Positions 35,888-43,560 of a DNA stretch of 64,000 bases are shown here, piece by piece. The stretch is from Ectobacillus ponti (GTDB lineage: Bacteria; Bacillota; Bacilli; Bacillales; Bacillaceae_G), in assembly GCF_024294785.1 (NCBI RefSeq), contig NZ_JANCLT010000009.1, positions 102,263-166,262 on the forward strand, read 5' to 3'. Made by a program: the position numbers and the translations under genes. The notes below the pieces were generated by a model that was not told the DNA's origin, searched no databases, and was given only the letters and a program-made list of their open reading frames with translations. The stretch's first letter is position 1. The number at the start of each line of letters is the position of its first letter.

Positions 35888-36019
35888 ATATATCCCTCCC
35901 TTGGGAATTTATTCCTCGTGCATCCATATCTATTGTACACCTGCAAACACTCGTGTTTTAAAAGCAATGCGCAAAGTTTTGTTACGTGTGGAGAAAATAA
36001 TTCCGAATGGAGGGATACG

Positions 36020-36553
36020 ATGAAAATCATAACGGCTTCCATCTGCAGCCTGCTTCTTGCCTTATACTGTGCACAACCTGCAATGGCACTGTATTCAGAA
36101 AAGCCCATGACAACGGAGGAGGTATACGAAGCGGAGGGATTCACCAGCTTTGCAGCGGCAACAAAGGAATTTGAGAAGAGATTTCACGCAAAAGCAAGCC
36201 TTCCGCGCAGCATTCCTTTTTCCGTTCAGCACAGGTACAGCAGGGTTGACGGAAAGGATTCCCGTATCGTATATGAATACCTTGGCGAACAGGCTTCGGG
36301 AAATCAGCTTCAAATCATGGTGAGCCTGAAGCATTTGGGGAAGATGGAGGGCGGCTACCGCACTTCTGCAAAAGATGGGACAGCAATATACGTGTATCCG
36401 AGCTCCCATCCGGCGCTTCCAACAACCATGTATTTGAAGAAGGATGGTCTTCATTATTACCTCAGTCTGTTTTATCAGGAGAAGAAGGTAGAGGAACAGA
36501 AGCTTATGGAGATCATAGATTCCTTTCAAGGGCAGTTGCACAGAGCTGCCTAG
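36020..36553 (+). CDS. Hypothetical secreted protein
   Basis: A 177-residue protein beginning at ATG 36020 after GGAGGGA. The first 25 residues form a signal peptide (KIITASICSLLLALYCAQPAMA, cut expected after AMA). The mature part has an acidic helix, then beta-rich sequence (SRIVYEYLGEQASGNQLQIMV, DGTAIYVYPSSHP). It shows no recognised domain; the fold may be a stand-alone lipid- or peptide-binding sheet. Open frame extends upstream to 35840 but without a start signal. Confidence 0.65.
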   Translation: MKIITASICSLLLALYCAQPAMALYSEKPMTTEEVYEAEGFTSFAAATKEFEKRFHAKASLPRSIPFSVQHRYSRVDGKDSRIVYEYLGEQASGNQLQIMVSLKHLGKMEGGYRTSAKDGTAIYVYPSSHPALPTTMYLKKDGLHYYLSLFYQEKKVEEQKLMEIIDSFQGQLHRAA

Positions 36554-36571
36554 GACTTTTTAGCTGTGTCT

Positions 36572-36604
36572 AACCCCTGCAGCCATCCAGCTCACAGGGG
36601 TTTT
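36572..36604 (+). terminator. Terminator after the secreted-protein gene
   Basis: AACCCCTG and CAGGGGTT around a 15-base loop, then TTTT. Confidence 0.75.
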
Positions 36605-36750
36605 GGCGTTTCTCCGGCAGAATTGCCTTCTTTTTGCAGCTTTTGCACTATCGAAATGTTGCAAAATTGTCACAGTTCACAGGAAGCAAGGCGGAGAGTT
36701 CCTGATATGCTAATAGTGTGAGAAATTACCACAAATATCCTTATTTAATT

Positions 36751-36768
36751 TTGTGAAATATTGAACAA
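36751..36768. promoter_or_regulatory. Rex-like operator before the cytochrome bd genes
   Basis: TTGTGAAATATTGAACAA differs from the Rex consensus TTGTGAANNNNTTCACAA at two positions. A weaker symmetrical site, TGTGA-N7-CCACA, lies at 36717-36733. Rex represses cyd genes at low NADH/NAD ratios in many Gram-positive bacteria, so oxygen-limited induction is expected. Confidence 0.65.
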
Positions 36769-36781
36769 GGTGGAGTGAGGG

Positions 36782-36877
36782 ATGTACAAGAAACAAGAGC
36801 GAATGCTGCTGCTGCTTGTTGCAGTTGTCGCGGGAATTATGGGTTTGGCGTTGTTGGGCCGGTTGATTTCAGGATAA
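36782..36877 (+). CDS. 31-residue single-span membrane peptide upstream of cydA
   Basis: ATG at 36782 follows AAGGTGGAGTGAGG, ending at TAA 36875. A basic head (YKKQER) leads into one hydrophobic helix (MLLLLVAVVAGIMGLALLG) and a short RLISG tail. It ends 13 bp before cydA. Its position after the Rex-like site and strong ribosome site suggest real translation. It is not CydS, which is present at the other end of the operon; it may be an additional oxidase-associated peptide or a leader that sets cydA translation. Confidence 0.55.
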   Translation: MYKKQERMLLLLVAVVAGIMGLALLGRLISG

Positions 36878-36890
36878 AGGAAGGTGTCAT

Positions 36891-38225
36891 ATGGGAGCAG
36901 AATCCTCTGTATGGTTCAGCCGTCTGCTGACGGAGCTGACTTTGTCGTTTCATATCATTTACGCTACGATTGGTGTCGGGGTGCCGCTGATGATTATGCT
37001 TGCGCAGTGGGTTGGGATTCGAAATGGGGATGAGCACTACATCCTGCTTGCGCGGCGCTGGACCCGCGGCTTCGTCATCACAGTTGCCGTCGGCGTGGTG
37101 ACGGGCACCGCCATCGGCCTGCAGCTGTCGCTGCTGTGGCCGAACTTCATGGAGCTGGCGGGAAACGTGATTGCCCTGCCGCTGTTTATGGAAACCTTTG
37201 CGTTTTTCTTTGAAGCTATTTTTCTGGGCATCTATATGTACACATGGGACAGATTCAAAAATCCGAAGAAGCACTTGCTGCTGTTGGTTCCGGTTGCAAT
37301 CGGAGCTTCGTTTTCCGCTATTTTCATTACGATCGTGAATGCCTTTATGAACGCGCCGCAAGGCTTTGATGTGGTGGACGGCCAGCTGGTCAATGTGAAC
37401 CCGCTTGTGGCCATGTTCAACCCGGCGATGCCGACCAAGGTGGCGCATGTGCTCGCCACCGCCTATATGACGTCCGCTTTTGTTCTGGCAGCCATTGCGG
37501 CATACCGGCTGCTGAAGGGCTCCCATCATGTGTACCACAAGAAAGCGCTGCTGCTGACGATGAAGCTCGGGCTAATATTCTCCATTGCTTCCGCCATCAT
37601 CGGAGACTTTTCCGGCAAATATTTGGCACAGTACCAGCCGGAGAAGCTGGCGGCGGCCGAGTGGCATTTTGAAACAGAGAAAAATGCATCGCTCATCATG
37701 TACGGTGTACTGGCTGATGGCGAAGTCAAATATGAAATCCGTATTCCCTATGCGCTGAGCATCCTGGCCCACAACAATCCAAAGGCTGAGGTGATCGGGC
37801 TCGACCAGTTCGCCAAGGAGGACATTCCGCCGCTGTACATTCATTATTTGTTCGACATCATGGTGACCATCGGAGTGGGGCTGCTCTTCTTATCGCTTCT
37901 GTTTGTCATCGGCACATGGCGCGGCTGGCGCTTCGTTGCCGCGGGTTGGTTCCGGCGGCTCATCGTGCTGGGCGGCCCGCTTGCCATCTTTGCAATCGAA
38001 GCCGGCTGGTGGATGGCCGAGGTGGGGCGGCAGCCGTGGATTTTGCGCGGAATCATGCGGACAGAGGATGCCGCGACCACGAGCACCCATGTGGACACGA
38101 TGCTCCTGCTGTTTGCGGCATTGTATCTCATCTTGGCGATCGGCAGCATAACGGTGCTGACGCGGATGTTCCGGCATAACCCGGTGGAACGGGAACTGGC
38201 GGACAGAGGAGGTGAGCACCGATGA
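36891..38225 (+). CDS. cydA: Cytochrome bd quinol oxidase subunit I
   Basis: A 444-residue subunit with about nine hydrophobic segments. His21 in LSFHIIYATIGVG is the high-spin heme ligand, KVAHVLATAYMTSAF carries the His of the low-spin heme, and GRQPWI near the C-terminus is the conserved quinol-oxidase block. The Q-loop is the short type (GDFSGKYLAQYQPEKLAAAEWHF split here), as in Geobacillus bd oxidase. It oxidises menaquinol and reduces O2 to water with high affinity, moving protons across the membrane. AGGAAGG precedes the ATG. It overlaps cydB by 4 bp. Confidence 0.95.
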   Translation: MGAESSVWFSRLLTELTLSFHIIYATIGVGVPLMIMLAQWVGIRNGDEHYILLARRWTRGFVITVAVGVVTGTAIGLQLSLLWPNFMELAGNVIALPLFMETFAFFFEAIFLGIYMYTWDRFKNPKKHLLLLVPVAIGASFSAIFITIVNAFMNAPQGFDVVDGQLVNVNPLVAMFNPAMPTKVAHVLATAYMTSAFVLAAIAAYRLLKGSHHVYHKKALLLTMKLGLIFSIASAIIGDFSGKYLAQYQPEKLAAAEWHFETEKNASLIMYGVLADGEVKYEIRIPYALSILAHNNPKAEVIGLDQFAKEDIPPLYIHYLFDIMVTIGVGLLFLSLLFVIGTWRGWRFVAAGWFRRLIVLGGPLAIFAIEAGWWMAEVGRQPWILRGIMRTEDAATTSTHVDTMLLLFAALYLILAIGSITVLTRMFRHNPVERELADRGGEHR

Positions 38226-39247
38226 CGCTGGAGGTAATCGGCATTTCGGTGCTGTGGGTATTTCTGTTCGGCTATATTATGGTCGCATCCATCGATTTCG
38301 GTGCCGGCTTTTTTAACGCATACAGCACACTGACCGGGCGGGCGCATGTGCTGGCCAAGGTGATTCAGCGCTACCTGTCGCCGGTGTGGGAGGTGACGAA
38401 TGTCTTTCTCGTCTTCTTTTTCGTCGGCATCGTCGGCTTTTTCCCGAAGGTGGCCTCCTACTATGGAACGGTGCTGCTTGTTCCGGCCAGTCTGGCTCTG
38501 ATCCTGCTGGCCATCCGCGGCTCATATTACGCCTTCGTCACGTATGGGGGATTGCGGGGGAAGCGCTATACGCTTCTGTACGGCTTATCGGGCCTGCTCA
38601 TTCCCGCCTCGTTGTCCATTGTGCTGACCATCTCGGAAGGCGGCTTTGTCAGCCGGCAGAACGGCGCGCTTGTGCTCGACTATGCGGCCTTGTTCACCAG
38701 CCCGCTGACCTGGAGCATCGTCGTGCTGAGCCTGACCGCCGTGCTGTATATTTCAGCCGTGTTTTTGACGTGGTACGCGCGTGAAGCGCGGGACAGCAGG
38801 GCCGAAGCGCTGCTGCGGCGGTACGCGCTGCTTTGGGCCGGGCCGGCCATTCTGACGGCAGCGGGCATTATGGTCGAGCTGCGGGCGCACAATCCGGGGC
38901 ACTATGCCCGGATGCTGGAGGTGTGGTGGCTGTTCGCGCTGTCGCTCCTGCTGTTTGGCCGGTCCGTGTACCTCATTTGGAAAAAACGGCAGTACGGCAC
39001 AGCCTTTCTGCTGCTGGCGGGGCAATTCTTTCTGGCATTTTTCGGATACGGCCTGTCGCATTATCCCTATTTGCTCTACCCATATCTGACCATCTATGAC
39101 AGCTTCACAAGCGAGACCATGGGAATTGCCCTGATCATCGCGTTCATCGCGGGTTTGTGCCTGCTTATTCCATCGCTGTACCTGCTGTTTCGGCTCTTCT
39201 TGTTCGACCCGGACTATTTACAGGGGAAGCGTGACAACCATGCCTGA
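38222..39247 (+). CDS. cydB: Cytochrome bd quinol oxidase subunit II
   Basis: A 341-residue membrane protein with eight or nine segments: ISVLWVFLFGYIMVASIDFGAGFF, then SPVWEVTNVFLVFFFVG and GIRGSYYAFVTYGG-like LLAIRGSYYAF. The Asp in SIDFGAG and the VWEVTN Trp/Glu are conserved in CydB. It stabilises CydA and completes the proton path. The ATG overlaps the cydA stop (ATGA) after GAGGTGAG, giving coupled translation. CydC/CydD, the heme-loading transporter, are not adjacent. Confidence 0.93.
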   Translation: MTLEVIGISVLWVFLFGYIMVASIDFGAGFFNAYSTLTGRAHVLAKVIQRYLSPVWEVTNVFLVFFFVGIVGFFPKVASYYGTVLLVPASLALILLAIRGSYYAFVTYGGLRGKRYTLLYGLSGLLIPASLSIVLTISEGGFVSRQNGALVLDYAALFTSPLTWSIVVLSLTAVLYISAVFLTWYAREARDSRAEALLRRYALLWAGPAILTAAGIMVELRAHNPGHYARMLEVWWLFALSLLLFGRSVYLIWKKRQYGTAFLLLAGQFFLAFFGYGLSHYPYLLYPYLTIYDSFTSETMGIALIIAFIAGLCLLIPSLYLLFRLFLFDPDYLQGKRDNHA

Positions 39248-39259
39248 GGAGGGAGCAAG

Positions 39260-39361
39260 GTGACAGAGTTTCTCATTTTCTATGCGCCGTTTCTTGTCGT
39301 TGCCGGGGCAATTGCCGCCGCCTTCTGGCTTGCGCCGCGCGATTCCATGCTGAAAAAGTGA
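39260..39361 (+). CDS. cydS: Cytochrome bd small subunit CydS
   Basis: A 33-residue single-span protein starting at GTG 39260 after GAGGAGGGAG. TEFLIFYAPFLVVAGAIAAA and FWLAPRD follow the pattern of Geobacillus CydS (FLIMYAPMVVVALSV, AAFWV), which sits beside heme b595 and stabilises the complex. It begins 13 bp after cydB. Peptides this short are often missed in annotation. Confidence 0.88.
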   Translation: MTEFLIFYAPFLVVAGAIAAAFWLAPRDSMLKK

Positions 39362-39965
39362 GCGGGGATATTCTCAGCAGAGGAGATATAAAGATATTGC
39401 AGAAATATATCAGTAGGGACAGCCGACCAAAAGGGTAAGAGGGACAAAAAGTAATGGTATTGCCAGTTTCCTTTTTCAGCTCAATTGCCTAACAACCGGG
39501 TAGGGATGTCCCTGCCCGGTTGCACAGTATCAATATGGAAACTCCACCGATAGTGCCGCGAAATTACATACTAACTTTACTGAAAGTTCCTGTGAGGAAA
39601 TGAAAACAATACAGGAGGTACGACATGAGAGCTTGCGAGCTACAGGAAGCATTTCATCTGTTATGGGGAGCTGAAATTCTGACTACTTCTCTGGACCTAT
39701 TGAAGGACACGCTTACTTTTAAACGGTGAGGAAAATGAATTCCCGCAGCTAACTTTCTTGCGGCAGCTCAATTTTCGGATTGGAAGACAGGAAGGTCTTA
39801 TACAAAGTCAAGACATTGCCAGCTGGCCGTGTCTTCAAATGATGACCAAAAAAGAACGGAAAGACCGGATTTAACATTTATTTTTTCTGTCTATATTTAT
39901 AAAATAATGTGTCCTTCTTTCTCTAAATCTATAACAAAATGGAATTTTTATGGAAATATAGACCG
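39362..39965. other. Intergenic region with a long hairpin and a short frame
   Basis: Contains a 14-bp near-perfect hairpin at 39493-39522 (CAACCGGGTAGGGA and its complement, with a T-G pair and almost no loop) and a 34-codon frame listed separately. The hairpin has no T run; it may still end the cyd transcript or be an RNA-processing site. Nothing else is recognised. Confidence 0.5.
39625..39729 (+). CDS. 34-residue open frame with a perfect ribosome site
   Basis: ATG 39625 lies 7 bp after AGGAGGT. The peptide (MRACELQEAFHLLWGAEILT, then TSLDLLKDTLTFKR) is amphipathic and shows no family. Frame and ribosome site are the only support; it could be the remnant of a longer gene's start. Confidence 0.3.
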   Translation: MRACELQEAFHLLWGAEILTTSLDLLKDTLTFKR

Positions 39966-39994
39966 TTGATAGCGGTAAAATAAGCCTGTATAAT
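39966..39994 (+). promoter_or_regulatory. Promoter of the S53 protease gene
   Basis: TTGATA (39966-39971) and TATAAT (39989-39994) with a 17-bp spacer, 41 bp before the start codon. The region upstream is very AT-rich, which may serve as an UP-like element. Confidence 0.8.
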
Positions 39995-40035
39995 CAGAAT
40001 TGTCAGAACCATTTTATGGAAAATGAGGGAAGAGG

Positions 40036-41949
40036 ATGAAGCCATTCTGGAAGAAGGTAACGGCGTTTTCTGTCATGAGTACGATGGCATGCTTTGTGGC
40101 GCTTCCGGCTGTGACAAGTACAGCTGCAACGGAAGTCACCGTACAGCAGGCGGGCAATCCGCAAGGGGCAAGTGTAATGGGCAATTTGCCAGGGGATACA
40201 CCGGTCACCGTGGATGTTGTCATGAAGGTGAAAAATAAGGACAAACTGGCAGCATTCATTCAAGACACAACAACGCCAGGCAGCAGAAATTATCGCAAAT
40301 ATCTGTCCGTCGATGCCTTCCGCAAGGCATATGGAGCTGATGCAGAGAGTGTAAGGCAGGTCGTGGAATACTTGCGCGCATTCGGCATTCAAACAACTGT
40401 AGCCCCGAATAACCTCATTGTCACAGCAAACGGAACAGCCGCCCAGTTCAACAAAGCGTTCTCTGTTACCTTAAAAAAGGAAGAGTATAAAGGAGAACAC
40501 TTCCATGGCTCCAAGGAAAATCCAAAGGTGCCGGCCCATCTTGGCAATAACATCCTCTGTATCTTAGGGTTAAGTAACTATTCCAGCTATACCTCCCACG
40601 CAGTGAAACAGACACCGCTGCTGGAAAACGGCGCTGTGCCGCAGGGGCCGCTGAGCCTGACTCCTCAGGATCTCATTCAGCATTATAATGTGCAGCCGTT
40701 ATATGACAAAGGAGCAGCAGGCGCCGGCCAGACAATCGGCATTGTCACACTTGCCGATTTCAATCAGGAGGATGCCTATGCCTTTTGGAAGCAGGCCGGC
40801 ATTTCCGTGAAGCCGAACCGCATCACGAAGGTTAACGTTGATGGAGGCTCCGGCTGGGACGGCTATGATGAAACAACACTTGATGTAGAGCAGTCCGGCG
40901 CACTTGCTCCGCAGGCAGATATCCGTGTCTTTGTCGGGCCGAATTCTGACACCGGTTTTGTAGATACATTTTCCACGGCCATTAATGAAAACAAGTCCCA
41001 GCAAATCTCCGTCAGCTGGGGCGAAAGTGAAACAGCGGTCAATTACCTCGTACAGCTTCAGCAGGAAACACCAAAATATGCGGAGGTCTTCAATCAGCTG
41101 TTTATGCAGGCTGCCTCCCAGGGAATCAGCATGTTTGCCGCCTCAGGAGATGAAGGCGCGTATGATGCGGCAAGAGAGTTCGGCCTATCCTCCGGTATTG
41201 CAGGCGCCACCTCGTTGTCTGTGGATACACCTGCCGACAGCCCGTATATTACTGCGGCCGGTGGAACGACTCTGCCATTCTCGCTGCACTCTGATAAGTA
41301 CCAGATTGATATTACAAACAGTGCTGAACGTGCGTGGGGCTGGGATTATCTATATCCTTACTTCGATGCGCGCGGCCTGAATAACCCGGACGGCTGGGGA
41401 AGCCGGTATCTGGCCGGCGGCGGCGGCGGCTTCAGCCAGCTGTTTGCGACACCGGAATACCAGCGGAATGTGCCTGGGGTCAACCAGTACACAGCTGTGA
41501 AGCAATGGACAGAAAACGCGGATCAGTCCTCTTTGACAAGAGACACGGCTCCGACGATCGTCACGGGTAAAGGAAAGGGCCGCAACCTGCCGGACCTCAG
41601 CATGAACGCGGACCCGTACACAGGGTATAAGGTTTGGGTCAGCGATCCGGGTGCACCGGGGACAAATGCAGGCTATGCCACGTATGGCGGCACCAGCTTT
41701 GTTTCACCGCAGCTCTGCGGCCTGTCCGCCTTAATGAATAGCGCGAATGGCACACAGGCCGGTTTTTGGAACACGCAGCTGTACCGCTTCGCCCTCCAAA
41801 AGGATTCACCGCTTCATCCGCTGAATACAACAGGCCCACAAAATGACAACGGCTTCTATACTGGCACGCCGGGCACAGTTTACAACCAGGCTACCGGCCT
41901 TGGCACACCGGATATTGCGGCGCTTGCAAGGAAGTTTAATAGAAGATAG
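40036..41949 (+). CDS. Secreted S53 (sedolisin/kumamolisin-like) serine-carboxyl protease
   Basis: A 637-residue preproprotein. Residues 1-31 form a signal peptide (FSVMSTMACFVALPAVTSTAA). Residues about 40-190 are the pro-domain that chaperones folding and is removed at acid pH. The catalytic domain from about 200 has Glu279 and Asp283 (YDETTLDVEQS), the oxyanion Asp372 (AASGDEGA) and the nucleophile Ser554 (YGGTSFVSPQ), the full SED triad. The C-terminal NGFYTGTPGTVYNQATGLGTPD is the usual calcium-site region. S53 enzymes digest proteins at low pH and often high temperature; collagen or gelatin is a known substrate of kumamolisins. GAGGGA precedes the ATG; a good promoter and terminator make it monocistronic. 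Confidence 0.93.
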   Translation: MKPFWKKVTAFSVMSTMACFVALPAVTSTAATEVTVQQAGNPQGASVMGNLPGDTPVTVDVVMKVKNKDKLAAFIQDTTTPGSRNYRKYLSVDAFRKAYGADAESVRQVVEYLRAFGIQTTVAPNNLIVTANGTAAQFNKAFSVTLKKEEYKGEHFHGSKENPKVPAHLGNNILCILGLSNYSSYTSHAVKQTPLLENGAVPQGPLSLTPQDLIQHYNVQPLYDKGAAGAGQTIGIVTLADFNQEDAYAFWKQAGISVKPNRITKVNVDGGSGWDGYDETTLDVEQSGALAPQADIRVFVGPNSDTGFVDTFSTAINENKSQQISVSWGESETAVNYLVQLQQETPKYAEVFNQLFMQAASQGISMFAASGDEGAYDAAREFGLSSGIAGATSLSVDTPADSPYITAAGGTTLPFSLHSDKYQIDITNSAERAWGWDYLYPYFDARGLNNPDGWGSRYLAGGGGGFSQLFATPEYQRNVPGVNQYTAVKQWTENADQSSLTRDTAPTIVTGKGKGRNLPDLSMNADPYTGYKVWVSDPGAPGTNAGYATYGGTSFVSPQLCGLSALMNSANGTQAGFWNTQLYRFALQKDSPLHPLNTTGPQNDNGFYTGTPGTVYNQATGLGTPDIAALARKFNRR

Positions 41950-41955
41950 ATCGAG

Positions 41956-41986
41956 ACAGGCGCCAAATCTTTTTGGCGCCTGTTTT
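41956..41986 (+). terminator. Terminator after the S53 protease gene
   Basis: ACAGGCGCCAAA and TTTGGCGCCTGT form a perfect 12-bp stem with a 4-base loop, then TTTT. Confidence 0.9.
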
Positions 41987-42063
41987 GGGAGCTCAAAGGA
42001 ACGATGCCCTCTGTATAAAAAACATCCGGCTTTTTTTTACAGGTATAGGAGGAGGGGCATTGT

Positions 42064-42168
42064 GTGACCCGAAGAGCTATTAAATTGATGCAGGATTTTA
42101 TACATAAAATATACTGTCCAAAAAGAGACGGTATGCCGCAGAGTCCTTGGCCTGTCTACATTGTATAA
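42064..42168 (+). CDS. 34-residue open frame inside an inverted repeat
   Basis: GTG 42064 follows AGGAGGAGGGG by 6 bp and ends at TAA 42166. The peptide is basic, with one Cys and a Pro/Trp-rich tail (RRAIKLMQDFIHKIYCPKR, then SPWPVYIV). No family is recognised. The frame overlaps both arms of the inverted repeat at 42088-42178, so its mRNA could fold on itself and hide the coding part. It may be a small secreted-peptide precursor, but it has no signal sequence. Confidence 0.35.
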   Translation: MTRRAIKLMQDFIHKIYCPKRDGMPQSPWPVYIV

Positions 42169-42178
42169 AATCCTGCAT
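42088..42178. repeat. Perfect 17-bp inverted repeat with a 57-bp loop
   Basis: ATGCAGGATTTTATACA (42088-42104) and its exact complement TGTATAAAATCCTGCAT (42162-42178). Such perfect long arms are typical of a small non-autonomous element or IS ends. No target duplication is visible. Confidence 0.85.
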
Positions 42179-42323
42179 AGAGAGGGAGCCGCGCATGGAA
42201 GACAGGGACTTGCTGTGACTGGGTTTCCTCTATATCGCAACTTCCTATAGTGTGACATTACGTAAACTAATGGTGAATGGTATATACAGTCAAAAAGAGA
42301 AATACCTAACTTCCTTAAAATGG

Positions 42324-42329
42324 TATAAT
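42324..42329 (+). promoter_or_regulatory. -10 element of the lipoprotein gene
   Basis: TATAAT 23 bp before the GTG start. The -35 region is a poor match. Confidence 0.45.
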
Positions 42330-42351
42330 TAGAGAAATGGGAGGTGGACTA

Positions 42352-42810
42352 GTGAAAGGACTAATTAGTATTGGAGCAATATGTCTGGGCATTTTGGGTA
42401 TCGCTGGCTGTTCAGATGCTAATGAAACAAAACAGGAAAAGGTGACTTCTGTTGCAACCATAACCAAAGTTGTACAGTTTCAAGGAAAAGAAGTGGTTTC
42501 TCTTGAAATTGGAAGTAAGAAAACAAATATTGTCAAGCAATTTAGCGATGAGTCCACTGTGCAAAAGGTTGTGGATGGTTTAGAGCATGCAAAGAAACGG
42601 GACAAAGTGCTTCTTGATAAGGAGGCATTGGACGCTTTAAACGCCGTACTGAAGGTCAAGTATAGAGGTGGAGAGCAGCAGGAGTATTTTGTTTGGTTAG
42701 AAGGCAATGGTGAGCAGATTATGGTTGTAGACAGTACAACGGACCAGCAGAGTGCAGGCTATGAAGTAAACGGTACTTACGCCAAAAATATCATGAGTCT
42801 GTTCCAGTGA
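42352..42810 (+). CDS. Hypothetical lipoprotein
   Basis: A 152-residue protein from GTG 42352, which follows GGGAGGTGG. The signal segment ends in the lipobox LGIAGC, so the mature protein is expected to be lipid-anchored at the outer face of the membrane. The mature part alternates charged helices and strands (DGLEHAKKRDKVLLDKEALD, VKYRGGEQQEYFVWLEGNGE). No domain is recognised; it is similar in size to small Bacillus YhfM-like lipoproteins, but I cannot confirm this. It opens a run of five small genes separated by copies of one short repeat. Confidence 0.75.
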   Translation: MKGLISIGAICLGILGIAGCSDANETKQEKVTSVATITKVVQFQGKEVVSLEIGSKKTNIVKQFSDESTVQKVVDGLEHAKKRDKVLLDKEALDALNAVLKVKYRGGEQQEYFVWLEGNGEQIMVVDSTTDQQSAGYEVNGTYAKNIMSLFQ

Positions 42811-42834
42811 TGTGAATGTCCAAGGACGGATAGT

Positions 42835-42863
42835 GTGCCTCTCCAAACAGGAGGGGTTTGCTG
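42835..42863. repeat. GGAGGGGTTTGCTG repeat, copy 1
   Basis: GTGCCTCTCCAAACAGGAGG then GGTTTGCTG. It is one of four related elements, each with a small CCTC/GAGG hairpin, that stand between the small genes from 42.8 to 43.5 kb. They lie just after a stop codon and 20-40 bp before the next start. Confidence 0.7.
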
Positions 42864-42887
42864 TTCATTTTGAAGGGGGATGAAGGG

Positions 42888-42986
42888 ATGCTCAATATCA
42901 ATCCGATTGGCATTGTGATTCTAATTATATTTGTTCTTCTGCTGTTCCTCGCTTTTAAACGCATCATGAAGTGGTTTTCCAGATAA
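42888..42986 (+). CDS. 32-residue single-span membrane peptide
   Basis: ATG 42888 after GAAGGGGGATGAAGGG. One hydrophobic helix (IGIVILIIFVLLLFLAF) with a basic end (KRIMKWFSR), giving an N-out or N-in single span. No family is recognised. Strong ribosome site and membership in a run of small membrane genes support it. Confidence 0.6.
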   Translation: MLNINPIGIVILIIFVLLLFLAFKRIMKWFSR

Positions 42987-42988
42987 GC

Positions 42989-43021
42989 AACGCTTCCCCT
43001 CTGTTTGGGAGGGGTTTGCTG
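42989..43021. repeat. GGAGGGGTTTGCTG repeat, copy 2
   Basis: CCCCTCTGTTTGGGAGGGG followed by TTTGCTG. The stem CCCCTC/GAGGGG is stronger here than in the other copies. Confidence 0.7.
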
Positions 43022-43047
43022 GTGATTGAAAAAAGGGGGCTGTTACT

Positions 43048-43230
43048 GTGGGGAGCGTCTTCGCATCGCTTGCATTACTCGTTTTAACATTGGCTGATTA
43101 TGCTGTGTTCCATGAGGACAGTCAGCGGTGGCAGTGGTTTAAACAGCGAAGCAAAGCATCTCGTATGGGCATCTTAGGAGGCGTGCTGGTCAGCTTGTTT
43201 GTGGTCAATTTGCTGATTTATTGGTTTTAA
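43048..43230 (+). CDS. 60-residue two-span membrane protein
   Basis: GTG 43048 after AAGGGGG. Hydrophobic segments SVFASLALLVLTLADYAVF and MGILGGVLVSLFVVNLLIYWF flank a charged middle (HEDSQRWQWFKQRSKASR). It resembles other small Bacillus membrane proteins without a known role. It is the third member of the run. Confidence 0.65.
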   Translation: MGSVFASLALLVLTLADYAVFHEDSQRWQWFKQRSKASRMGILGGVLVSLFVVNLLIYWF

Positions 43231-43231
43231 G

Positions 43232-43260
43232 CAGGCATTCCTCTTGGGAGGGGTTTGCTG
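43232..43260. repeat. GGAGGGGTTTGCTG repeat, copy 3
   Basis: ATTCCTCTTGGGAGGGG followed by TTTGCTG, directly after the stop of the 60-residue protein. Confidence 0.7.
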
Positions 43261-43299
43261 TTCGTAAGTAGGGTTGATATGCAAATGGGGAGATGTGTT

Positions 43300-43476
43300 G
43301 TGGAAAAATATAGGTTGGAAAAACACAGGAAAGTAATAGAGTCAACACGTGGAGTGGGTATATTCATTCTTGGCTTTTTAGCGAGTTCTCATTTCTTATT
43401 AGCATTAATATTGGCACTTGTACTTGGCTCAATGGACCAAATATTTATCAAGCCAAAATTAAAGCTCAAAAAGTGA
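43300..43476 (+). CDS. 58-residue membrane protein with basic ends
   Basis: GTG 43300 is 7 bp after GGGGAG; earlier in-frame starts lie inside the repeat. Basic N-terminus (EKYRLEKHRKVIESTR), a hydrophobic centre (GIFILGFLASSHFLLALILALVLG) and a lysine-rich tail (KPKLKLKK). No family is recognised. Confidence 0.55.
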   Translation: MEKYRLEKHRKVIESTRGVGIFILGFLASSHFLLALILALVLGSMDQIFIKPKLKLKK

Positions 43477-43507
43477 TAGTCAAAAATGACTTTCGAGAAC
43501 GGGTGCA

Positions 43508-43538
43508 GTGCCTCTCCAGACAGGAGGGGGTTGCTGTG
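43508..43538. repeat. GGAGGGGTTTGCTG repeat, copy 4
   Basis: GTGCCTCTCCAGACAGGAGG then GGGTTGCTG, 23 bp before the ATG at 43561. Copies 1 and 4 are the closest pair. Confidence 0.7.
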
Positions 43539-43560
43539 AAAGATGAAAGGGGAAATGTTC

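Noticed and set aside
36667-36682. A second Rex operator, TTGTCACAGTTCACAG
   Set aside because: The two arms are 2 bp closer than in Rex sites, so the match is only to one arm.
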